Assembly (NCBI RefSeq): GCF_001598855.1
Contig: NZ_BCZS01000007.1
Coordinates: 62,001 to 126,000 of the forward strand
Direction of reading: 5' to 3'
Length of the DNA: 64,000 bases
Source: Pluralibacter gergoviae ATCC 33028 = NBRC 105706
GTDB taxonomy: Bacteria > Pseudomonadota > Gammaproteobacteria > Enterobacterales > Enterobacteriaceae
Part shown: in pieces, positions 1-9,789 of the stretch
Numbering within the stretch: position 1 is the stretch's first letter
Layout: each line of letters opens with the position of its first letter
The notes under the pieces: model-generated
Database searches by the model: none
Seen by the model: only the letters and a program-made list of their open reading frames with translations
Told to the model about the DNA's origin: nothing
Program-made: the position numbers and the translations under genes

Positions 1-118
1 GGGTAACCACGATGTCACCGTTAGCTGCCCACGCACCGTGCAGCGGTATCAGACACGCGACGGCCAGCACGGCGAAAAAAGGCGCTGAAGAGCGAAAATA
101 GCGATAAATCTTGTTCAT
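1..118 (-). CDS. fliP: FliP, flagellar export gate subunit (N-terminal fragment, runs off left edge)
   Basis: Only the first 39 codons are present; the rest lies beyond the left edge. The translation starts MNKIYRYF and has a hydrophobic signal-like stretch (FFAVLAVACLIPLHGAWA) followed by ANGDIVVT. FliP is known to carry a cleavable signal peptide, unusual for an inner-membrane export protein, and forms the core of the type III export gate with FliQ and FliR. The ATG overlaps the fliO stop in an ATGA junction, so it is translationally coupled in fliLMNOP(QR). The call rests on position after fliO and on the signal sequence; too little is present to test conserved domains. Confidence 0.85.
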   Translation of the reverse strand, partial: MNKIYRYFRSSAPFFAVLAVACLIPLHGAWAANGDIVVT

Positions 119-516
119 TCGATCTGTCTTGTTCCACGTTTATTCAGCAGCTTTTTCAACGCCGTCTGAAAATCCGTCCCACCGGCCTGCGGTGCAGCAC
201 ATTCCTCTGCTGGCTTATCCGCTGTGGCAAGGCAGGAAATATGCGCCGCCGTCACGCCAAGCAGCAGACGCTCATCCTGCCAGTCAACCACCACCAGCCG
301 CTCTTTCTGCCCGATGGTCTGGCTGGACACTACGCGAAGATCGCCCTGGCCAGCGAATTTGCCGCCTGCGCGTCTGAATCGCCGCGCGGCCCAGAGTACC
401 GTTGCGGCAATCAGCAGGATGATGGCCACGCCGCCGCCCAGATTCGCCATCAGGCTACCGGGAGCAGCCTGGGCGTGCCATGGGCTCGACGCGTGGCTCT
501 GACTCTGGCTGTTCAT
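115..516 (-). CDS. fliO: FliO, flagellar export apparatus assembly protein
   Basis: Protein of 133 residues with one membrane segment near residues 25-45 (GGGVAIILLIAATVLWAARRF) and a basic cytoplasmic tail. FliO is a small single-pass inner-membrane protein that helps FliP assemble into the export gate and is missing from some flagellar systems. The C-terminal part, with LRVVSSQTIGQKERLVVVDW and LLLGVT, matches the FliO family pattern of a short soluble domain. The ATG overlaps the fliN stop by one base (TAATG) and the stop overlaps the fliP start (ATGA), so it sits within a coupled operon. Confidence 0.93.
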   Translation of the reverse strand: MNSQSQSHASSPWHAQAAPGSLMANLGGGVAIILLIAATVLWAARRFRRAGGKFAGQGDLRVVSSQTIGQKERLVVVDWQDERLLLGVTAAHISCLATADKPAEECAAPQAGGTDFQTALKKLLNKRGTRQIE

Positions 517-905
517 TATCGACTTAGCCGATGCATACGCTCTGAAGGCGTAATAATATCGGTGATGCGAATACCAAATTTATCGGAGACCACCACCACT
601 TCCCCCTGGGCAATTAAATAGCCATTAATCAGGATATCCAGCGGCTCGCCTGCCAGACCTTCCAGCGCAACGACTGAACCCTGGCTCAGGCGCAGCAGCT
701 CTTTAATTGTCATCTTGGTGCGGCCCAGTTCGACCGTCATCTTGACCGGAATATCGAGGATTAAATTCATATCTTCCGGGAAGCCGACCGTCAGATTATC
801 TTTCGCCGCAAGGCCACCTTGAGAGTGCTGTTCACTCATGGCCTCGCCCCAAAGATCGTCCTGGGATTTTTTATCCGCTTCCGTCTGTGGCGTGTTATCA
901 CTCAT
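516..905 (-). CDS. fliN: FliN, flagellar motor switch C-ring protein
   Basis: Protein of 129 residues, close to the 137 of E. coli FliN. The C-terminal half is a SpoA (surface presentation of antigens) domain from about residue 50, with ILDIPVKMTVELGRTKMTIK and GSVVALEGLAGEPLDILING. FliN forms the base of the cytoplasmic C-ring with FliM and FliG and docks FliH-FliI at the export gate. The N-terminal 45 residues are acidic and probably disordered. The start overlaps the fliM stop by eight bases, which indicates translational coupling. Confidence 0.97.
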   Translation of the reverse strand: MSDNTPQTEADKKSQDDLWGEAMSEQHSQGGLAAKDNLTVGFPEDMNLILDIPVKMTVELGRTKMTIKELLRLSQGSVVALEGLAGEPLDILINGYLIAQGEVVVVSDKFGIRITDIITPSERMHRLSR

Positions 906-1911
906 GGGGGAAAGACTCCTTTTTGAAGGCTAATAACGCGGGACTCATCATACTCTCGACTTTTAAAGCATATTGCTTATTCACTGAACCATAATTACCC
1001 GTGAGAACCGGCACGCCGTCCACTCGAGCCTCAATTGTTTCTTGCTTATCAATAGGAATAACGTCGCCTGCCTTCATCTTCATCACCTGGGAGAGGCGAA
1101 TGGGAATATCAGCAAAACTTGCCACCAGCTCAACTTCGGTATCGCGTATCTGGGTCGATAGCGTTTTGCGCCACTGCTGCTCTTCCTGACCGGAGTTCTC
1201 CAGAGGCGGGCTGGTTAACAGCTCGCGCAGCGGCTCAATCATGTTGAACGGAATACAGATATCAAACTCGCCGCGGTGGGCGCCAATCTCGACAAAGAAA
1301 GGCGTCGTGACCACAATATCGTTCGGCGAGGAGGTGATATTAGTAAATTTGACCTGAATCTCGGCGCGAACATACTCGGTGGTCAATTTAAAAATCGAAC
1401 TCCACGCCGAGTCGTAGGCATCCAGCGCCATCCTCAGCATGCGGGTAATCACCCGCTGCTCGGTAGGCGTAAACTCTCGCCCGTCGGCTTTGGTCGGGAA
1501 CCGGCCATCGCCGCCAAACAGATTGTCCACCGCAATAAAGACCAGGTTTGGCGAGAACACAAACAGCGCCGTTCCGCGCAGCGGATTCATGTGCACCAGG
1601 TTGAGATTGGTCGGTACCGGCAAATTGCGGGCAAACTCATGATAGGGCTGAATTTTAATGTTACCGACGGTGACGTCCGGACTGCGGCGCAGCAAATTAA
1701 AGAGCCCCATGCGGAACTGACGTGCAAAGCGCTCATTAATAATTTCCAGCGAGTGCAGACGTTCCCGCACAACCCGACGCTGGGTAGTGGGATCGTATGG
1801 CTTAATATCGCTTTCCGCCGCCGCACCTTCAGCCATCTTTTCGCTTTCGGCGCTACTGCCACCGTTTAACAGGCGATCAATTTCATCCTGTGACAGGATA
1901 CTGTCAGACAT
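898..1911 (-). CDS. fliM: FliM, flagellar motor switch protein (CheY-P receptor)
   Basis: Protein of 337 residues, the usual FliM length. The extreme N-terminus (MSDSILSQDEIDRLLNG) is the conserved CheY-phosphate binding peptide. A CheC-like middle domain follows (GTALFVFSPNLVFIAVDNLFGGDGR), then a C-terminal SpoA domain resembling FliN. FliM links FliG to FliN in the C-ring and switches rotation when CheY-P binds. It lies five bases downstream of fliL and overlaps fliN. Nothing is missing. Confidence 0.98.
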   Translation of the reverse strand: MSDSILSQDEIDRLLNGGSSAESEKMAEGAAAESDIKPYDPTTQRRVVRERLHSLEIINERFARQFRMGLFNLLRRSPDVTVGNIKIQPYHEFARNLPVPTNLNLVHMNPLRGTALFVFSPNLVFIAVDNLFGGDGRFPTKADGREFTPTEQRVITRMLRMALDAYDSAWSSIFKLTTEYVRAEIQVKFTNITSSPNDIVVTTPFFVEIGAHRGEFDICIPFNMIEPLRELLTSPPLENSGQEEQQWRKTLSTQIRDTEVELVASFADIPIRLSQVMKMKAGDVIPIDKQETIEARVDGVPVLTGNYGSVNKQYALKVESMMSPALLAFKKESFPHE

Positions 1912-1916
1912 AGATA

Positions 1917-2423
1917 TTACCGTAGGATAAAGGCGTTAAATAAAACATCACTAACAAATATATTTTGATGCGGCGAAACCGGTTTTCCTAACTCTTTCTT
2001 AATTATGCCAATGAGATTACTTTTACCTTCCTCAGTGGATAATGATTTCGCCGTTTGATGCGATAGTAAAATAAAAAGCCGACTGCGAATATCTGGCAGA
2101 AATTGCTCGGCGAGCTTTTTAGATTGTTCGTCATTCACCCGTAAGGTAATCCCGACATAGAGCACGCGGTCAAGATCTTCACCTTCCGGCTTAAGGCTGA
2201 CGGTAAAGGTATCCATCGGTACATAGATAGGCGCAACAACCTCTGCAGACTTACTACCGCTGGCTACTTTGCTGTTTCCAGCCACCTGGCCGCGAAGGTT
2301 TTTCATTTCATAAAATGTATATCCGGCAAGCGCACAGCCCCCTACAGCAATAAGCATCAGTAAAATCACCAACAGCGAGTTTTTTTTCTCGCCTGTTGCG
2401 GCTTTTTGGTTCTTTTTTTTCAT
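1917..2423 (-). CDS. fliL: FliL, flagellar basal-body associated membrane protein
   Basis: Protein of 168 residues with a lysine-rich cytoplasmic N-terminus, one membrane segment at about residues 18-37 (LLVILLMLIAVGGCALAGY) and a periplasmic FliL domain (YVPMDTFTVSLKPEG, LYVGITLRV). FliL surrounds the stator-rotor interface and stabilises MotAB under load. It is the first gene of fliLMNOP. The 144-base gap to fliK upstream suggests its own promoter, as for the separate fliL operon of E. coli. The start codon has only a weak ribosome-binding site. Confidence 0.93.
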   Translation of the reverse strand: MKKKNQKAATGEKKNSLLVILLMLIAVGGCALAGYTFYEMKNLRGQVAGNSKVASGSKSAEVVAPIYVPMDTFTVSLKPEGEDLDRVLYVGITLRVNDEQSKKLAEQFLPDIRSRLFILLSHQTAKSLSTEEGKSNLIGIIKKELGKPVSPHQNIFVSDVLFNAFILR

Positions 2424-2567
2424 CTTATTGAAAAACCTTGTTTAAAAGTAATCCTGGTTACTAAAATACATACCGGATGAGCGGCTCATTCTATTACAGT
2501 ATCTGCGCAGGACAATTCACTAAAAAACCGAAACTATTGTCCGCATTTCATACTATGAAATTAGTTG
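2424..2567 (-). promoter_or_regulatory. Intergenic region between fliK and fliL; expected fliL operon promoter
   Basis: This 144-base AT-rich gap separates two flagellar operons that read the same way. In E. coli and Salmonella the fliL operon has its own FlhDC-dependent class 2 promoter here. I see no clean sigma-28 element and cannot place an FlhDC box with confidence. The promoter role is inferred from the gap and from known operon structure. Confidence 0.4.
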
Positions 2568-3800
2568 TCAAATAAATGTATTTATTTCGTTGGAATGAAC
2601 TCGCTGATGAATAATTCGCGGTTCAACCTCATCGACTGCGGCAGCGCCCTCTGCGCTCCCCTCCTTACCACCACGTTCGCCAGAGTGAGAATGGCCGGAC
2701 GCGAACCCCTCTTCCCAGCGGGGGTGGGCTTCAGATCCTACGCTGCCGTGCCCCAGCTCAATGCCAGACTCCGCCAGCGAGGTGCGCAGGTGCGGCAGCG
2801 CGGCCTCCAGGGCAGCGCGAACCTGATGGTTACCGGTAATAAAATGCATCTGCGCGCGATCGTTATTCAGACGCAGGTTGACCTGTATCGCGCCCAACTC
2901 TTCGGGATGCAGCCGCAGCTCGGCGTTGTGAATGCCGCTGCGGGTAAACCACGAGAGCTGATGGCTGAGCGCCTGCTGCCAGGCGGGCGTACCCAGCGGC
3001 TCAGCAAGCGTCGGCGTGGGGAGCGGGCCTGCGGCCTGTGCCGTTGGCTCCGGGGGCGAAGCGAAAGTCGGCGCGGAAACACGCAGCGCGCCATCCGGCA
3101 GTGCGGCAAAGCGGTTATCGGGCGCGGGCGACGGGGGCGCATCCGCCTGCATTTGCGGCTCCGGTTTCGCGGACGATGCATCACCGGCAGCCGCGTCTGC
3201 GGCCTTGACCGCCGTCTGCGCTTCGCCATGACCAGGCCGCCCGGCCTCCTCCCCGCCCTTCAGCGCGCTGCCGTGTACGATTGCCGACAGGTTTTTTTGC
3301 GCCGGGCGCGATTCCGGGCGCGCGGTGCCGGAGCGCGGCGCTATCCCGCCAGGCAGGACGGGCATCGCCTCTGTCTGTCCCGCCAGCGCTCCGACGAGCG
3401 CCGCCTGCGGTGCAGCCTCTCCCGGTGCGAAGGAAGTCTGCGCCGAGGCCGCGGTGGCCACCAGCTGCTGCAGGCGCTGCTGCGGGGCATCTACCTGTAA
3501 AGCGTCTCCGGCCGGTACGGCGCCCGCGCCGGAGCCCGGCACATCGGGCACCGCCAGAGGGATCGGGATCGCCGGTTGCGCTACCGCCTCTCCCTCTTCG
3601 GACCGCTTTTTGTGGTTATCGCCTTGCGCGGGCCGCTCCCCGCCGTCAACGGCTGGCGCTGCCTTCGGCGTGTCGCCGTCCGCCTTTTGCCGCTTTTCAT
3701 CAAGCGTGGCAACAAAATCGGCCTCATCGCCGTCGGTTTCCGTCTGCGATGCTCTCGCCGGCGGCGCCGGACTTACTGCGGGTACTATTTGGGCAATCAT
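2568..3800 (-). CDS. fliK: FliK, flagellar hook-length control protein
   Basis: Protein of 410 residues. The first 280 or so are low-complexity, rich in Ala, Pro and Glu, as expected of the exported ruler region. The C-terminal domain from about residue 285 is the conserved Flg_hook domain (AELRLHPEELGAIQVNLRL, MHFITGNHQVRAALEAALP) that touches FlhB and flips export specificity from hook to filament. The start overlaps the fliJ stop (ATGA), so fliK is the last gene of fliFGHIJK. The N-terminal two thirds would be expected to diverge rapidly between species. Confidence 0.95.
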   Translation of the reverse strand: MIAQIVPAVSPAPPARASQTETDGDEADFVATLDEKRQKADGDTPKAAPAVDGGERPAQGDNHKKRSEEGEAVAQPAIPIPLAVPDVPGSGAGAVPAGDALQVDAPQQRLQQLVATAASAQTSFAPGEAAPQAALVGALAGQTEAMPVLPGGIAPRSGTARPESRPAQKNLSAIVHGSALKGGEEAGRPGHGEAQTAVKAADAAAGDASSAKPEPQMQADAPPSPAPDNRFAALPDGALRVSAPTFASPPEPTAQAAGPLPTPTLAEPLGTPAWQQALSHQLSWFTRSGIHNAELRLHPEELGAIQVNLRLNNDRAQMHFITGNHQVRAALEAALPHLRTSLAESGIELGHGSVGSEAHPRWEEGFASGHSHSGERGGKEGSAEGAAAVDEVEPRIIHQRVHSNEINTFI

Positions 3801-4246
3801 AAAATCTTTTTCCTGGTAGATGCACGCTGTGCAAATTCATCCATCGCTTTCTGCTCCAGACGCTGCTCTTTTTGCATTCTCACGGCCTCAGAGCGACTCT
3901 GCAGCGTTTCAAAGGCGTTGAGCCGCTTCTTATCCTGACGCCATGTCTCAAGCTTCTCGTCAACCGCCTCCTTGCAGCGGGCCACGTGGCCGGTATGCTG
4001 GCGAACCACTTTTCCCAGCGAGTCGATAAAGGACTGGCGGTTAAGCAGTTCAGCCATCGGTATTCCCTTGCCGGAGACGGTGCTGTGCAGCTGCTGCTGA
4101 TACTCCAGCGCAAAGTTTTCGAGCTGACGAAGCTGCTCTGTCGCGAGGGTATACACCTGCTGGACCTTGCCTAATTCAGCGGTCGTGTCCGTCAGAGTCT
4201 GTTCGGCCATATCGCGCAGGAAGGCCATCGGGCTGGTTGCTGCCAT
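3797..4246 (-). CDS. fliJ: FliJ, flagellar export chaperone-escort protein
   Basis: About 149 residues when started at the ATG giving MAATSPMAFLRDMAEQ, which lines up with MAEHGALATLKDLAEK of E. coli FliJ. An in-frame GTG two codons upstream (4252) is a possible alternative start. The protein is predicted to be almost wholly coiled coil, with repeated Gln/Leu/Glu heptads and the family ending MDEFAQRAS.RKK. FliJ sits in the centre of the FliI hexamer, resembles the gamma subunit of ATP synthase, and couples ATPase activity to the FlhA gate. Confidence 0.93.
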   Translation of the reverse strand: MAATSPMAFLRDMAEQTLTDTTAELGKVQQVYTLATEQLRQLENFALEYQQQLHSTVSGKGIPMAELLNRQSFIDSLGKVVRQHTGHVARCKEAVDEKLETWRQDKKRLNAFETLQSRSEAVRMQKEQRLEQKAMDEFAQRASTRKKIL

Positions 4247-4267
4247 CGTCACCGCTCTCCGTTATGT

Positions 4268-5635
4268 TTATACATCGCCAATAAGCCCGTTGAGGGCTGC
4301 GCAGGCATCTTCATAGAGGCTACTTTCGTGGATCCCCTGCTGCAAAAAGGCTTCCATCTGCGGATAAAGGCGAATAGCGCTGTCCAGCAGCGGATCGCTG
4401 CCGGCGGCGTAAGCGCCGACGCTTACCAGATCGCGGTTGCGCTGCCAGGAGGAGAGCAGCTGCTTGAACCGCTGCACCTTCTTGTAGTGCTCGGGGGGGA
4501 TCAGTTCGGTCATCGCACGGCTGATGGAGGCCTCAATATCAATAGCCGGGTAGTGTCCCGCCTCCGCCAGGCGGCGCGAGAGAACAACGTGCCCGTCGAG
4601 GATCGCCCTCGCCGAGTCGGCGATAGGATCCTGCTGATCGTCGCCCTCGGTCAGCACCGTATAAAAGGCGGTAATCGATCCGCCGCCTTTAACGCCGTTG
4701 CCGGCGCGCTCAACCAGCGCGGGCAGTTTGGCAAACACCGAGGGCGGATAGCCTTTGGTGGCCGGCGGCTCGCCGATGGCCAGGGCAATCTCACGCTGGG
4801 CCATCGCGTAGCGGGTCAGCGAGTCCATAATCAGCAGTACGTCCTGGCCGCGATCGCGGAAATCTTCCGCAATGCGGGTGGCATATACCGCGCCCTGCAT
4901 ACGCAGGATCGGGGAAACGTCGGCCGGTGCGGCGATGACCACGGCGCGCCTGCGCCCCTCTTCGCCGAGAATATTTTCAATAAAGTCCTTAACTTCTCTG
5001 CCGCGCTCGCCGATCAGGCCGACCACAATCACGTCCGCCCGGGTAAAACGCGCCATCATCCCCAGCAGGACGCTTTTGCCGACGCCGGAACCGGCGAACA
5101 GGCCCATGCGCTGACCGCGGCCGACGGTCAGCAGGCCGTTAATGGCCCGCACGCCGGTGTCGAGCACATTTTTAATCGGATCGCGCAGCAGAGGGTTAAC
5201 GGTTGGGGTAAACAGCGGCGCATAGCGCTCGCAGGCGGGCGGCGGCAGCCCGTCCAGCGGCCGGGCGCTGGCGTCCAGCACCCGCCCCAGCAGCTCCGGC
5301 CCCAGCGGCAGCTGCTTGCCTTTAATGGCCCCCGCGCCGCTGTCGAGCGCGTAGACCCGCGCGCCGGGCAGGATGCCGTCGACATTTTCCAGCGGCATCA
5401 GATAGAGGCACTTGCCGTTGAAGCCCACGACCTCGCTCTCGACGCAGTCCAGGCCGTGATTCGACTGGCGCTCAACGATGCACAGCGTACCGATGGGAAG
5501 CTGAAGCCCCACCGCCTCCATCACCAGGCCCGTCGCCCGGGTCAGCTTGCCGTACTGGCGAAAGGAGGCGAGCCGCGATATCTGCTTCTCTTTGCGCTCA
5601 ATCGCGTCCAGCCACTTTTTTAACCGCAGCGTCAT
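4268..5635 (-). CDS. fliI: FliI, flagellum-specific export ATPase
   Basis: Protein of 455 residues from the ATG at 5635 ([17 protein letters not shown]). I chose this start over one ten codons upstream because it overlaps the fliH stop as ATGA and gives the family length of about 457. The Walker A P-loop is [11 protein letters not shown] near residue 165. The Walker B segment is [18 protein letters not shown]. FliI is homologous to the F1-ATPase beta subunit; it forms a hexamer at the export gate with FliH and FliJ and helps unload substrates from chaperones. All catalytic motifs look intact. Confidence 0.97.
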   Translation of the reverse strand: MTLRLKKWLDAIERKEKQISRLASFRQYGKLTRATGLVMEAVGLQLPIGTLCIVERQSNHGLDCVESEVVGFNGKCLYLMPLENVDGILPGARVYALDSGAGAIKGKQLPLGPELLGRVLDASARPLDGLPPPACERYAPLFTPTVNPLLRDPIKNVLDTGVRAINGLLTVGRGQRMGLFAGSGVGKSVLLGMMARFTRADVIVVGLIGERGREVKDFIENILGEEGRRRAVVIAAPADVSPILRMQGAVYATRIAEDFRDRGQDVLLIMDSLTRYAMAQREIALAIGEPPATKGYPPSVFAKLPALVERAGNGVKGGGSITAFYTVLTEGDDQQDPIADSARAILDGHVVLSRRLAEAGHYPAIDIEASISRAMTELIPPEHYKKVQRFKQLLSSWQRNRDLVSVGAYAAGSDPLLDSAIRLYPQMEAFLQQGIHESSLYEDACAALNGLIGDV

Positions 5636-6351
5636 AGGTGCGCGTCCTCGCGCGACAGCTGGCACAGCTCCTGCCAGCAGGTGGTGAGCGTGGCGTCGAA
5701 CTCCCCTTCTTCAGAGGTCAGGCGGCAGCCGCCGGGCAGCAGCTGGTTGTCAGTGCGCAGTTCCCAGCCCAACGCCTCAAGAGAGTCGCCCACTTTCTCT
5801 CTGACCATATCGGCATCGCCAGGGTGCACCCACAGCTGCGAATGGCCTTTAAACAGCGTGTCTTTTTGCAGCAGCTGCTGGATCTTGTCCATCAGCACCG
5901 TGCTGTCAAAGCTGACGTGGCTGCCGAGCATGGCGCGGATCGCGGTCAGCGATAGCTGAACCAGCCGCGCCGGGATGACGCTGTCGAGGTTATCCAGGGT
6001 GATTTTGAATTCATCGCACCACTGGTTAAAGCGCGCGATCGACGCCTGCTGCTCGGCCAGCGCCTCTTTCTTGCCCTGGGCTGCGCCCTCCTGCTGGCCG
6101 TGCACGAAGCCGTCTTCATAGCCCTGCTTTTTTCCTTCATCGAAGCCGCGGGCCATGCCCTGCGCCATGCCTTTCTGCTCCGCCTGCTGATAGAGGCGGG
6201 TTAATTCTGCCTGCACCTGCTCATCGGACTGCAGATCGACCGGCAAATTGTCGATGATCTCCTGCTCAACCGGCACGGCCGCCTCCAGCAGATCTTTCGG
6301 CTGCCAGCTCTGCCAGGCGGTGCGGCTCTCGCTATCAGATATAGGCATCAT
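5632..6351 (-). CDS. fliH: FliH, negative regulator/stator of the FliI ATPase
   Basis: About 239 residues from the first of two adjacent ATGs ([13 protein letters not shown]), which has a GGGAGG ribosome-binding site five bases upstream. Starts further upstream lie deeper inside fliG and have no such site. The middle contains the Gly-rich repeated pattern typical of FliH ([20 protein letters not shown]), consistent with the GxxxG helical repeats of the family. The C-terminal domain binds FliI and resembles parts of the F-type ATPase peripheral stalk. The start overlaps the end of fliG by about 17 bases. Confidence 0.93.
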   Translation of the reverse strand: MMPISDSESRTAWQSWQPKDLLEAAVPVEQEIIDNLPVDLQSDEQVQAELTRLYQQAEQKGMAQGMARGFDEGKKQGYEDGFVHGQQEGAAQGKKEALAEQQASIARFNQWCDEFKITLDNLDSVIPARLVQLSLTAIRAMLGSHVSFDSTVLMDKIQQLLQKDTLFKGHSQLWVHPGDADMVREKVGDSLEALGWELRTDNQLLPGGCRLTSEEGEFDATLTTCWQELCQLSREDAHL

Positions 6352-7321
6352 CGCTTCCTCCCAGCAGGATCTCACCGGACTCCGCCAGGCGACGGACAAT
6401 CATCAGAATATTTTTCTGCTCGGCCTCAACCTGAGACATACGCACCGGCCCGCGGGAGGCGAGATCTTCCACCATAATGTCGGCCTGGCGGCGGGACATA
6501 TTGCGGAAAAACTTCTCGCGCAGCTCCGGCTGGGCGCCTTTGAGGGCGATAATGAGGGATTCGCTTTCGATCTCCTGCAAAATGCGCTGAATGCTGCGAT
6601 CTTCCACTTCGACGAGGTTTTCGAAGAGGAACATTTCGTCGATGATTTTCTGCGCCAGCTCCTGATCGTATTCCCGCACGGCGGCAATAGCGGCGTCTTC
6701 CTGCTGGCTCTTCATCAGGTTGAGGATCTCCGCCGCCGGACGTACGCCGCCCATCTTGCTGCGCTTGAGATTCTGGCCGTGCAGCAGGTTGTTCAGCACC
6801 TCGGTCAGCTCCTGGAGCGCCGCCGGCTGGACGCCGCCGAAGGTGGCGATACGCAGCATAATATCGTTGCGCTCGTGCTCATCGAACTTGCTGAGAATAT
6901 CGGCCGCCTGGTTACGCTTGAGGTGAACCAGAATAGTGGCGATGATCTGCGGGTGCTCCTCGCGGATCAGATCGAAGACGTTCTGCGGCTCCATAAAGTT
7001 GAGCGTTTCGATACCGTTCGCCCCCTGCTGGGAATCCAGCAGGTCTTCAAGCAGGCTGGAGGCCCGCTCCTCGCCCAGCGCCTTGACCAGTACGCTGCGC
7101 AGATAGTCGTTGGTGTTGACGCTCAGTACCGCGTACTCGCTGGAGTCGCGCTGGAATTCGCCAAGAACAGTGGACAGATCTTCATGGGTAAATCCGCCCA
7201 TATTCACCATCGCACTACTGATCTGTTTGACCTCATGCGTATTGAGATGTTTGAACACTTCGGCGGCCAGTCCGTCGCCGAGGGTCAACATGACGATGGC
7301 ACTTTTATCGTAGGCATTCAT
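6335..7321 (-). CDS. fliG: FliG, flagellar motor switch protein, torque-generating rotor subunit
   Basis: Protein of 328 residues, within three of E. coli FliG. It shows the three-domain layout: an N-terminal domain binding FliF, a middle domain with the EHPQ motif ([14 protein letters not shown]), and a C-terminal domain with the charged helix ([19 protein letters not shown]) that meets MotA. The end [10 protein letters not shown] is typical of enterobacterial FliG. The start overlaps the fliF stop (ATGA). Confidence 0.98.
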   Translation of the reverse strand: MNAYDKSAIVMLTLGDGLAAEVFKHLNTHEVKQISSAMVNMGGFTHEDLSTVLGEFQRDSSEYAVLSVNTNDYLRSVLVKALGEERASSLLEDLLDSQQGANGIETLNFMEPQNVFDLIREEHPQIIATILVHLKRNQAADILSKFDEHERNDIMLRIATFGGVQPAALQELTEVLNNLLHGQNLKRSKMGGVRPAAEILNLMKSQQEDAAIAAVREYDQELAQKIIDEMFLFENLVEVEDRSIQRILQEIESESLIIALKGAQPELREKFFRNMSRRQADIMVEDLASRGPVRMSQVEAEQKNILMIVRRLAESGEILLGGSDDAYI

Positions 7322-9006
7322 TGTTGCTTCATGTCCTTGTTAATCCACTGACGAATCACCAGCGCGATGACGCGAGGCTCTTGCTCGGCCAGATCGCGGA
7401 GTTTCTGCGTATTAAGCTCAACTTCGACGCGCTGTTCGGCTTTCTCTCTTTCGCTCTTCTCGGCGTTGATCTTATGGGCATCCAGCTGGGCCTGGCGCGC
7501 TTCTCTCTCCAGTTCGAGGCGATGGATAACCGCCTCCTGATGGCGGATCCAGGCAGGCTGGACCAGCTTGCGCCACAGCACCCACGCCACGATGGCAATA
7601 AACAGGTAGCGGGCCGCGTACATCAGCAGATCGAATAAGGCCTGCTGCTTCCAGAACGGCGGCGGCGCATCTTCCTCGACGGTGCTGAACGGCGAGTTAA
7701 TAACGTTAACGGTATCGCCGCGCTGCGCCGAGTAGCCCACGGCTTCTTTAACAAGCGTATCAATCTGCGCCAGCTGTTCTTTGGTGAGCGCCGCCGGTTT
7801 GCCGCCTTTTCCTGGCAAATAGTTCACCACCACCGCCACGGACAGACGCTCAACCTCACCGAGGTTACGTTTGGTGTGGGTCAGCGTGCGGTTAACCTCG
7901 TAGTTGGTGGTTTCGTCCTGGCGGTTGTTGTAGGGCACGGCGGACGCCGGGGCCTGTGAAGCCGCTGTGCTGGTCTGGCTGGTACTATTCTGTACGGCGC
8001 CCGCACCCAGAGGCCGCGTCAGCGGCGCCGCAGCAGGGGTCGGCGCCTGGTTGCTGAGCGCGCCGGGCACGCCGCCGACGGCATTGCGTCCGCCCTGCTG
8101 AGAAATGCTGTTCTGCCGACTGCGGATCGCCATCTTATTGACGTCAGTATTAGGCTGATACGCCTCGTCGGTCTGCTCGTGGAGCGTAAAGTCCAGCTGG
8201 GCGGTAACCTGCGCCTTAACGTTACTGTGGCCGACAATCGGTGCCAGTATCGCCTGAATGCGCTGCTGGTAATCCGCCTCAAGATCGCTGGTGTACTTCA
8301 GATGCGAGGTCTGGATAGCCTGTTCGCCGCTCTGGGTCAGCAGGCGGCCATTCTGATCCACCACCGTGACATGGTCGGCATTAAGACCCGGGACGGCGCT
8401 GGAGATAAGATAAGTAATGGCATTCACCTGGCCTGAATCCAGCGAGCGGCCGCTGTTGAGGGTGACCGTTACCGATGCGGAGGCCACCTTCTGTTCACGC
8501 ACAAACATCGAGGGCTTAGGAATGGCCAGATGAACGCGGACGGTATGAACCGGGCCGAGGGTCTCAATCGTGCGGGAAAGCTCCCCCTCCAGCGCCCGCT
8601 GGAAGTTGACCTGTTCGCTGAACTGGCTGATGCCAAACTTTTCCTGATCCAGCAGCTCGAAGCCAACCTCGCCGCCCTTCGGCAGTCCAAGCTGGGCAAG
8701 TTTGAGGCGCGCTTCGTAGACTTTATCGGCCGGTACCGTGATGGCCCCGCCGCGGTCGGTAAAGCGATAAGGGATGTTCATCTGCGACAGCTGCGACACC
8801 ACGGCCCCGCCATCCTGATCGCTGATGTTGGTGTACAGCACCCGATACTCAGGCGTCTGCGCCCAGAACACCAGCCCAATAATAAGAGAGAGCGCAGCCG
8901 CTGCCGCAATCGCTAAAACGAGTTTGGGACTGGATCGCAAACGCTCCAGCTGCGCAATGACAGTAGCAGTGCTATTTCTTTTGATATCGTTTGTCGTGGC
9001 ATTCAT
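7318..9006 (-). CDS. fliF: FliF, flagellar MS-ring protein
   Basis: Protein of 562 residues (E. coli about 552). The N-terminal membrane helix is near residues 31-50 ([21 protein letters not shown]). Ring-building motifs follow ([20 protein letters not shown]). A Ser/Ala/Gln/Thr-rich linker lies around residues 310-360, a second membrane helix near 450-470, and a C-terminal cytoplasmic tail binds FliG. FliF forms the MS ring in the inner membrane, the platform for C-ring and rod. It is the first gene of fliFGHIJK and is divergent from fliE. Confidence 0.97.
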   Translation of the reverse strand: MNATTNDIKRNSTATVIAQLERLRSSPKLVLAIAAAAALSLIIGLVFWAQTPEYRVLYTNISDQDGGAVVSQLSQMNIPYRFTDRGGAITVPADKVYEARLKLAQLGLPKGGEVGFELLDQEKFGISQFSEQVNFQRALEGELSRTIETLGPVHTVRVHLAIPKPSMFVREQKVASASVTVTLNSGRSLDSGQVNAITYLISSAVPGLNADHVTVVDQNGRLLTQSGEQAIQTSHLKYTSDLEADYQQRIQAILAPIVGHSNVKAQVTAQLDFTLHEQTDEAYQPNTDVNKMAIRSRQNSISQQGGRNAVGGVPGALSNQAPTPAAAPLTRPLGAGAVQNSTSQTSTAASQAPASAVPYNNRQDETTNYEVNRTLTHTKRNLGEVERLSVAVVVNYLPGKGGKPAALTKEQLAQIDTLVKEAVGYSAQRGDTVNVINSPFSTVEEDAPPPFWKQQALFDLLMYAARYLFIAIVAWVLWRKLVQPAWIRHQEAVIHRLELEREARQAQLDAHKINAEKSEREKAEQRVEVELNTQKLRDLAEQEPRVIALVIRQWINKDMKQQ

Positions 9007-9289
9007 GCCATAGTCCTGTAAGAAAATAAATAACGTGAATAGATGCCAAGTTACCGCTCAACATTGCAAGCTCAGATATCAAAGCAGGGCGCTAAACACT
9101 TTGACCGAATTTCAGCGGCGTATTATCTGCCAAAAATAGTTTTTCTAAGTATCAATAAGCTTAAACTTGTGACGGCTTTTCACGTTATATTGTTTGCTAG
9201 CTGACATGTTAATCTTTGGTAATCAATCATCATTAAGATAAATTCAGTACCCTGTCTTCGTCAGGTTACTAAGTCAGGAGCAAATAACA
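9007..9289. promoter_or_regulatory. Divergent fliF / fliE promoter region
   Basis: A 283-base AT-rich gap separates fliF (minus) and fliE (plus). In E. coli this same gap carries back-to-back FlhDC-dependent class 2 promoters. No sigma-28 motif is visible. The fliE ribosome-binding site (CAGGAG, 9275-9280) is clear. An FlhDC box is expected but I cannot assign one by eye. Confidence 0.5.
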
Positions 9290-9625
9290 GTGTCAATTCA
9301 ATCAATGAGCCGGGTGCTGGACCAGATTAATGCCCAAAGCCAGCAAATTGCAGCCTCGCAGAACGGGGCATTTTTACCGACGACTGCGGGCAGCAAGAAG
9401 ACGTCTTCGTTTTCTAATGAATTGCTCAACAGCATTAACAACATTAATACAATGCAAACCCGCGCGCAACAGGAGTCTCAGGACTATATGACCGGCGCTT
9501 CGGATATTGGTCTTAATGATGTGATGGTCGACCAGCAGAAAGCGTCGGTAGCGCTAAACTTCGGCGTTCAAATGCGTAATAAGTTAGTCAGCGCCTACCA
9601 GGATATCATGAGCATGGGCGTATAA
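9290..9625 (+). CDS. fliE: FliE, flagellar hook-basal body adaptor between MS ring and rod
   Basis: Protein of 111 residues, slightly above the E. coli length of 104. It starts with GTG at 9290, chosen because an AGGAG site lies nine bases upstream; the next ATG (9305) has no such site. The C-terminal half is the conserved FliE signature (DVMVDQQKASVALNFGVQMRNKLVSAYQDIMSMGV) that packs with FliF and the rod. It is exported early by the flagellar export system. It is monocistronic and divergent from fliF, as in other enterobacteria. Confidence 0.96.
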   Translation: MSIQSMSRVLDQINAQSQQIAASQNGAFLPTTAGSKKTSSFSNELLNSINNINTMQTRAQQESQDYMTGASDIGLNDVMVDQQKASVALNFGVQMRNKLVSAYQDIMSMGV

Positions 9626-9789
9626 TAGCGAAAAGACATTATTTATGCCTGTATTTCAAGGGATAAATATTACTTACCTTAAGCTTGTCAGATTATTTTA
9701 TTCCCGGCCACAGGCGATTTTTAAAATATCCTCCGCGGTTAATGACAGGAAATATTTATATAACGGAATATTAACAAATTGAACTAAAC
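9626..9789 (+). promoter_or_regulatory. Intergenic region fliE-cheR
   Basis: A 164-base AT-rich gap before the cheRBYZ-flhBAE run. In E. coli cheR lies downstream of receptor genes in one operon with a distant sigma-28 promoter. Here no receptor precedes it, so a new promoter must exist in or before this gap. I do not see a convincing sigma-28 or sigma-70 element, and the cheR ribosome-binding site is weak. Confidence 0.3.

Noticed and set aside
2565-3500. Open frames on both other strands across fliK
   Set aside because: fliK is low-complexity and GC-rich, which leaves several frames open by chance; only the FliK frame has a conserved domain.
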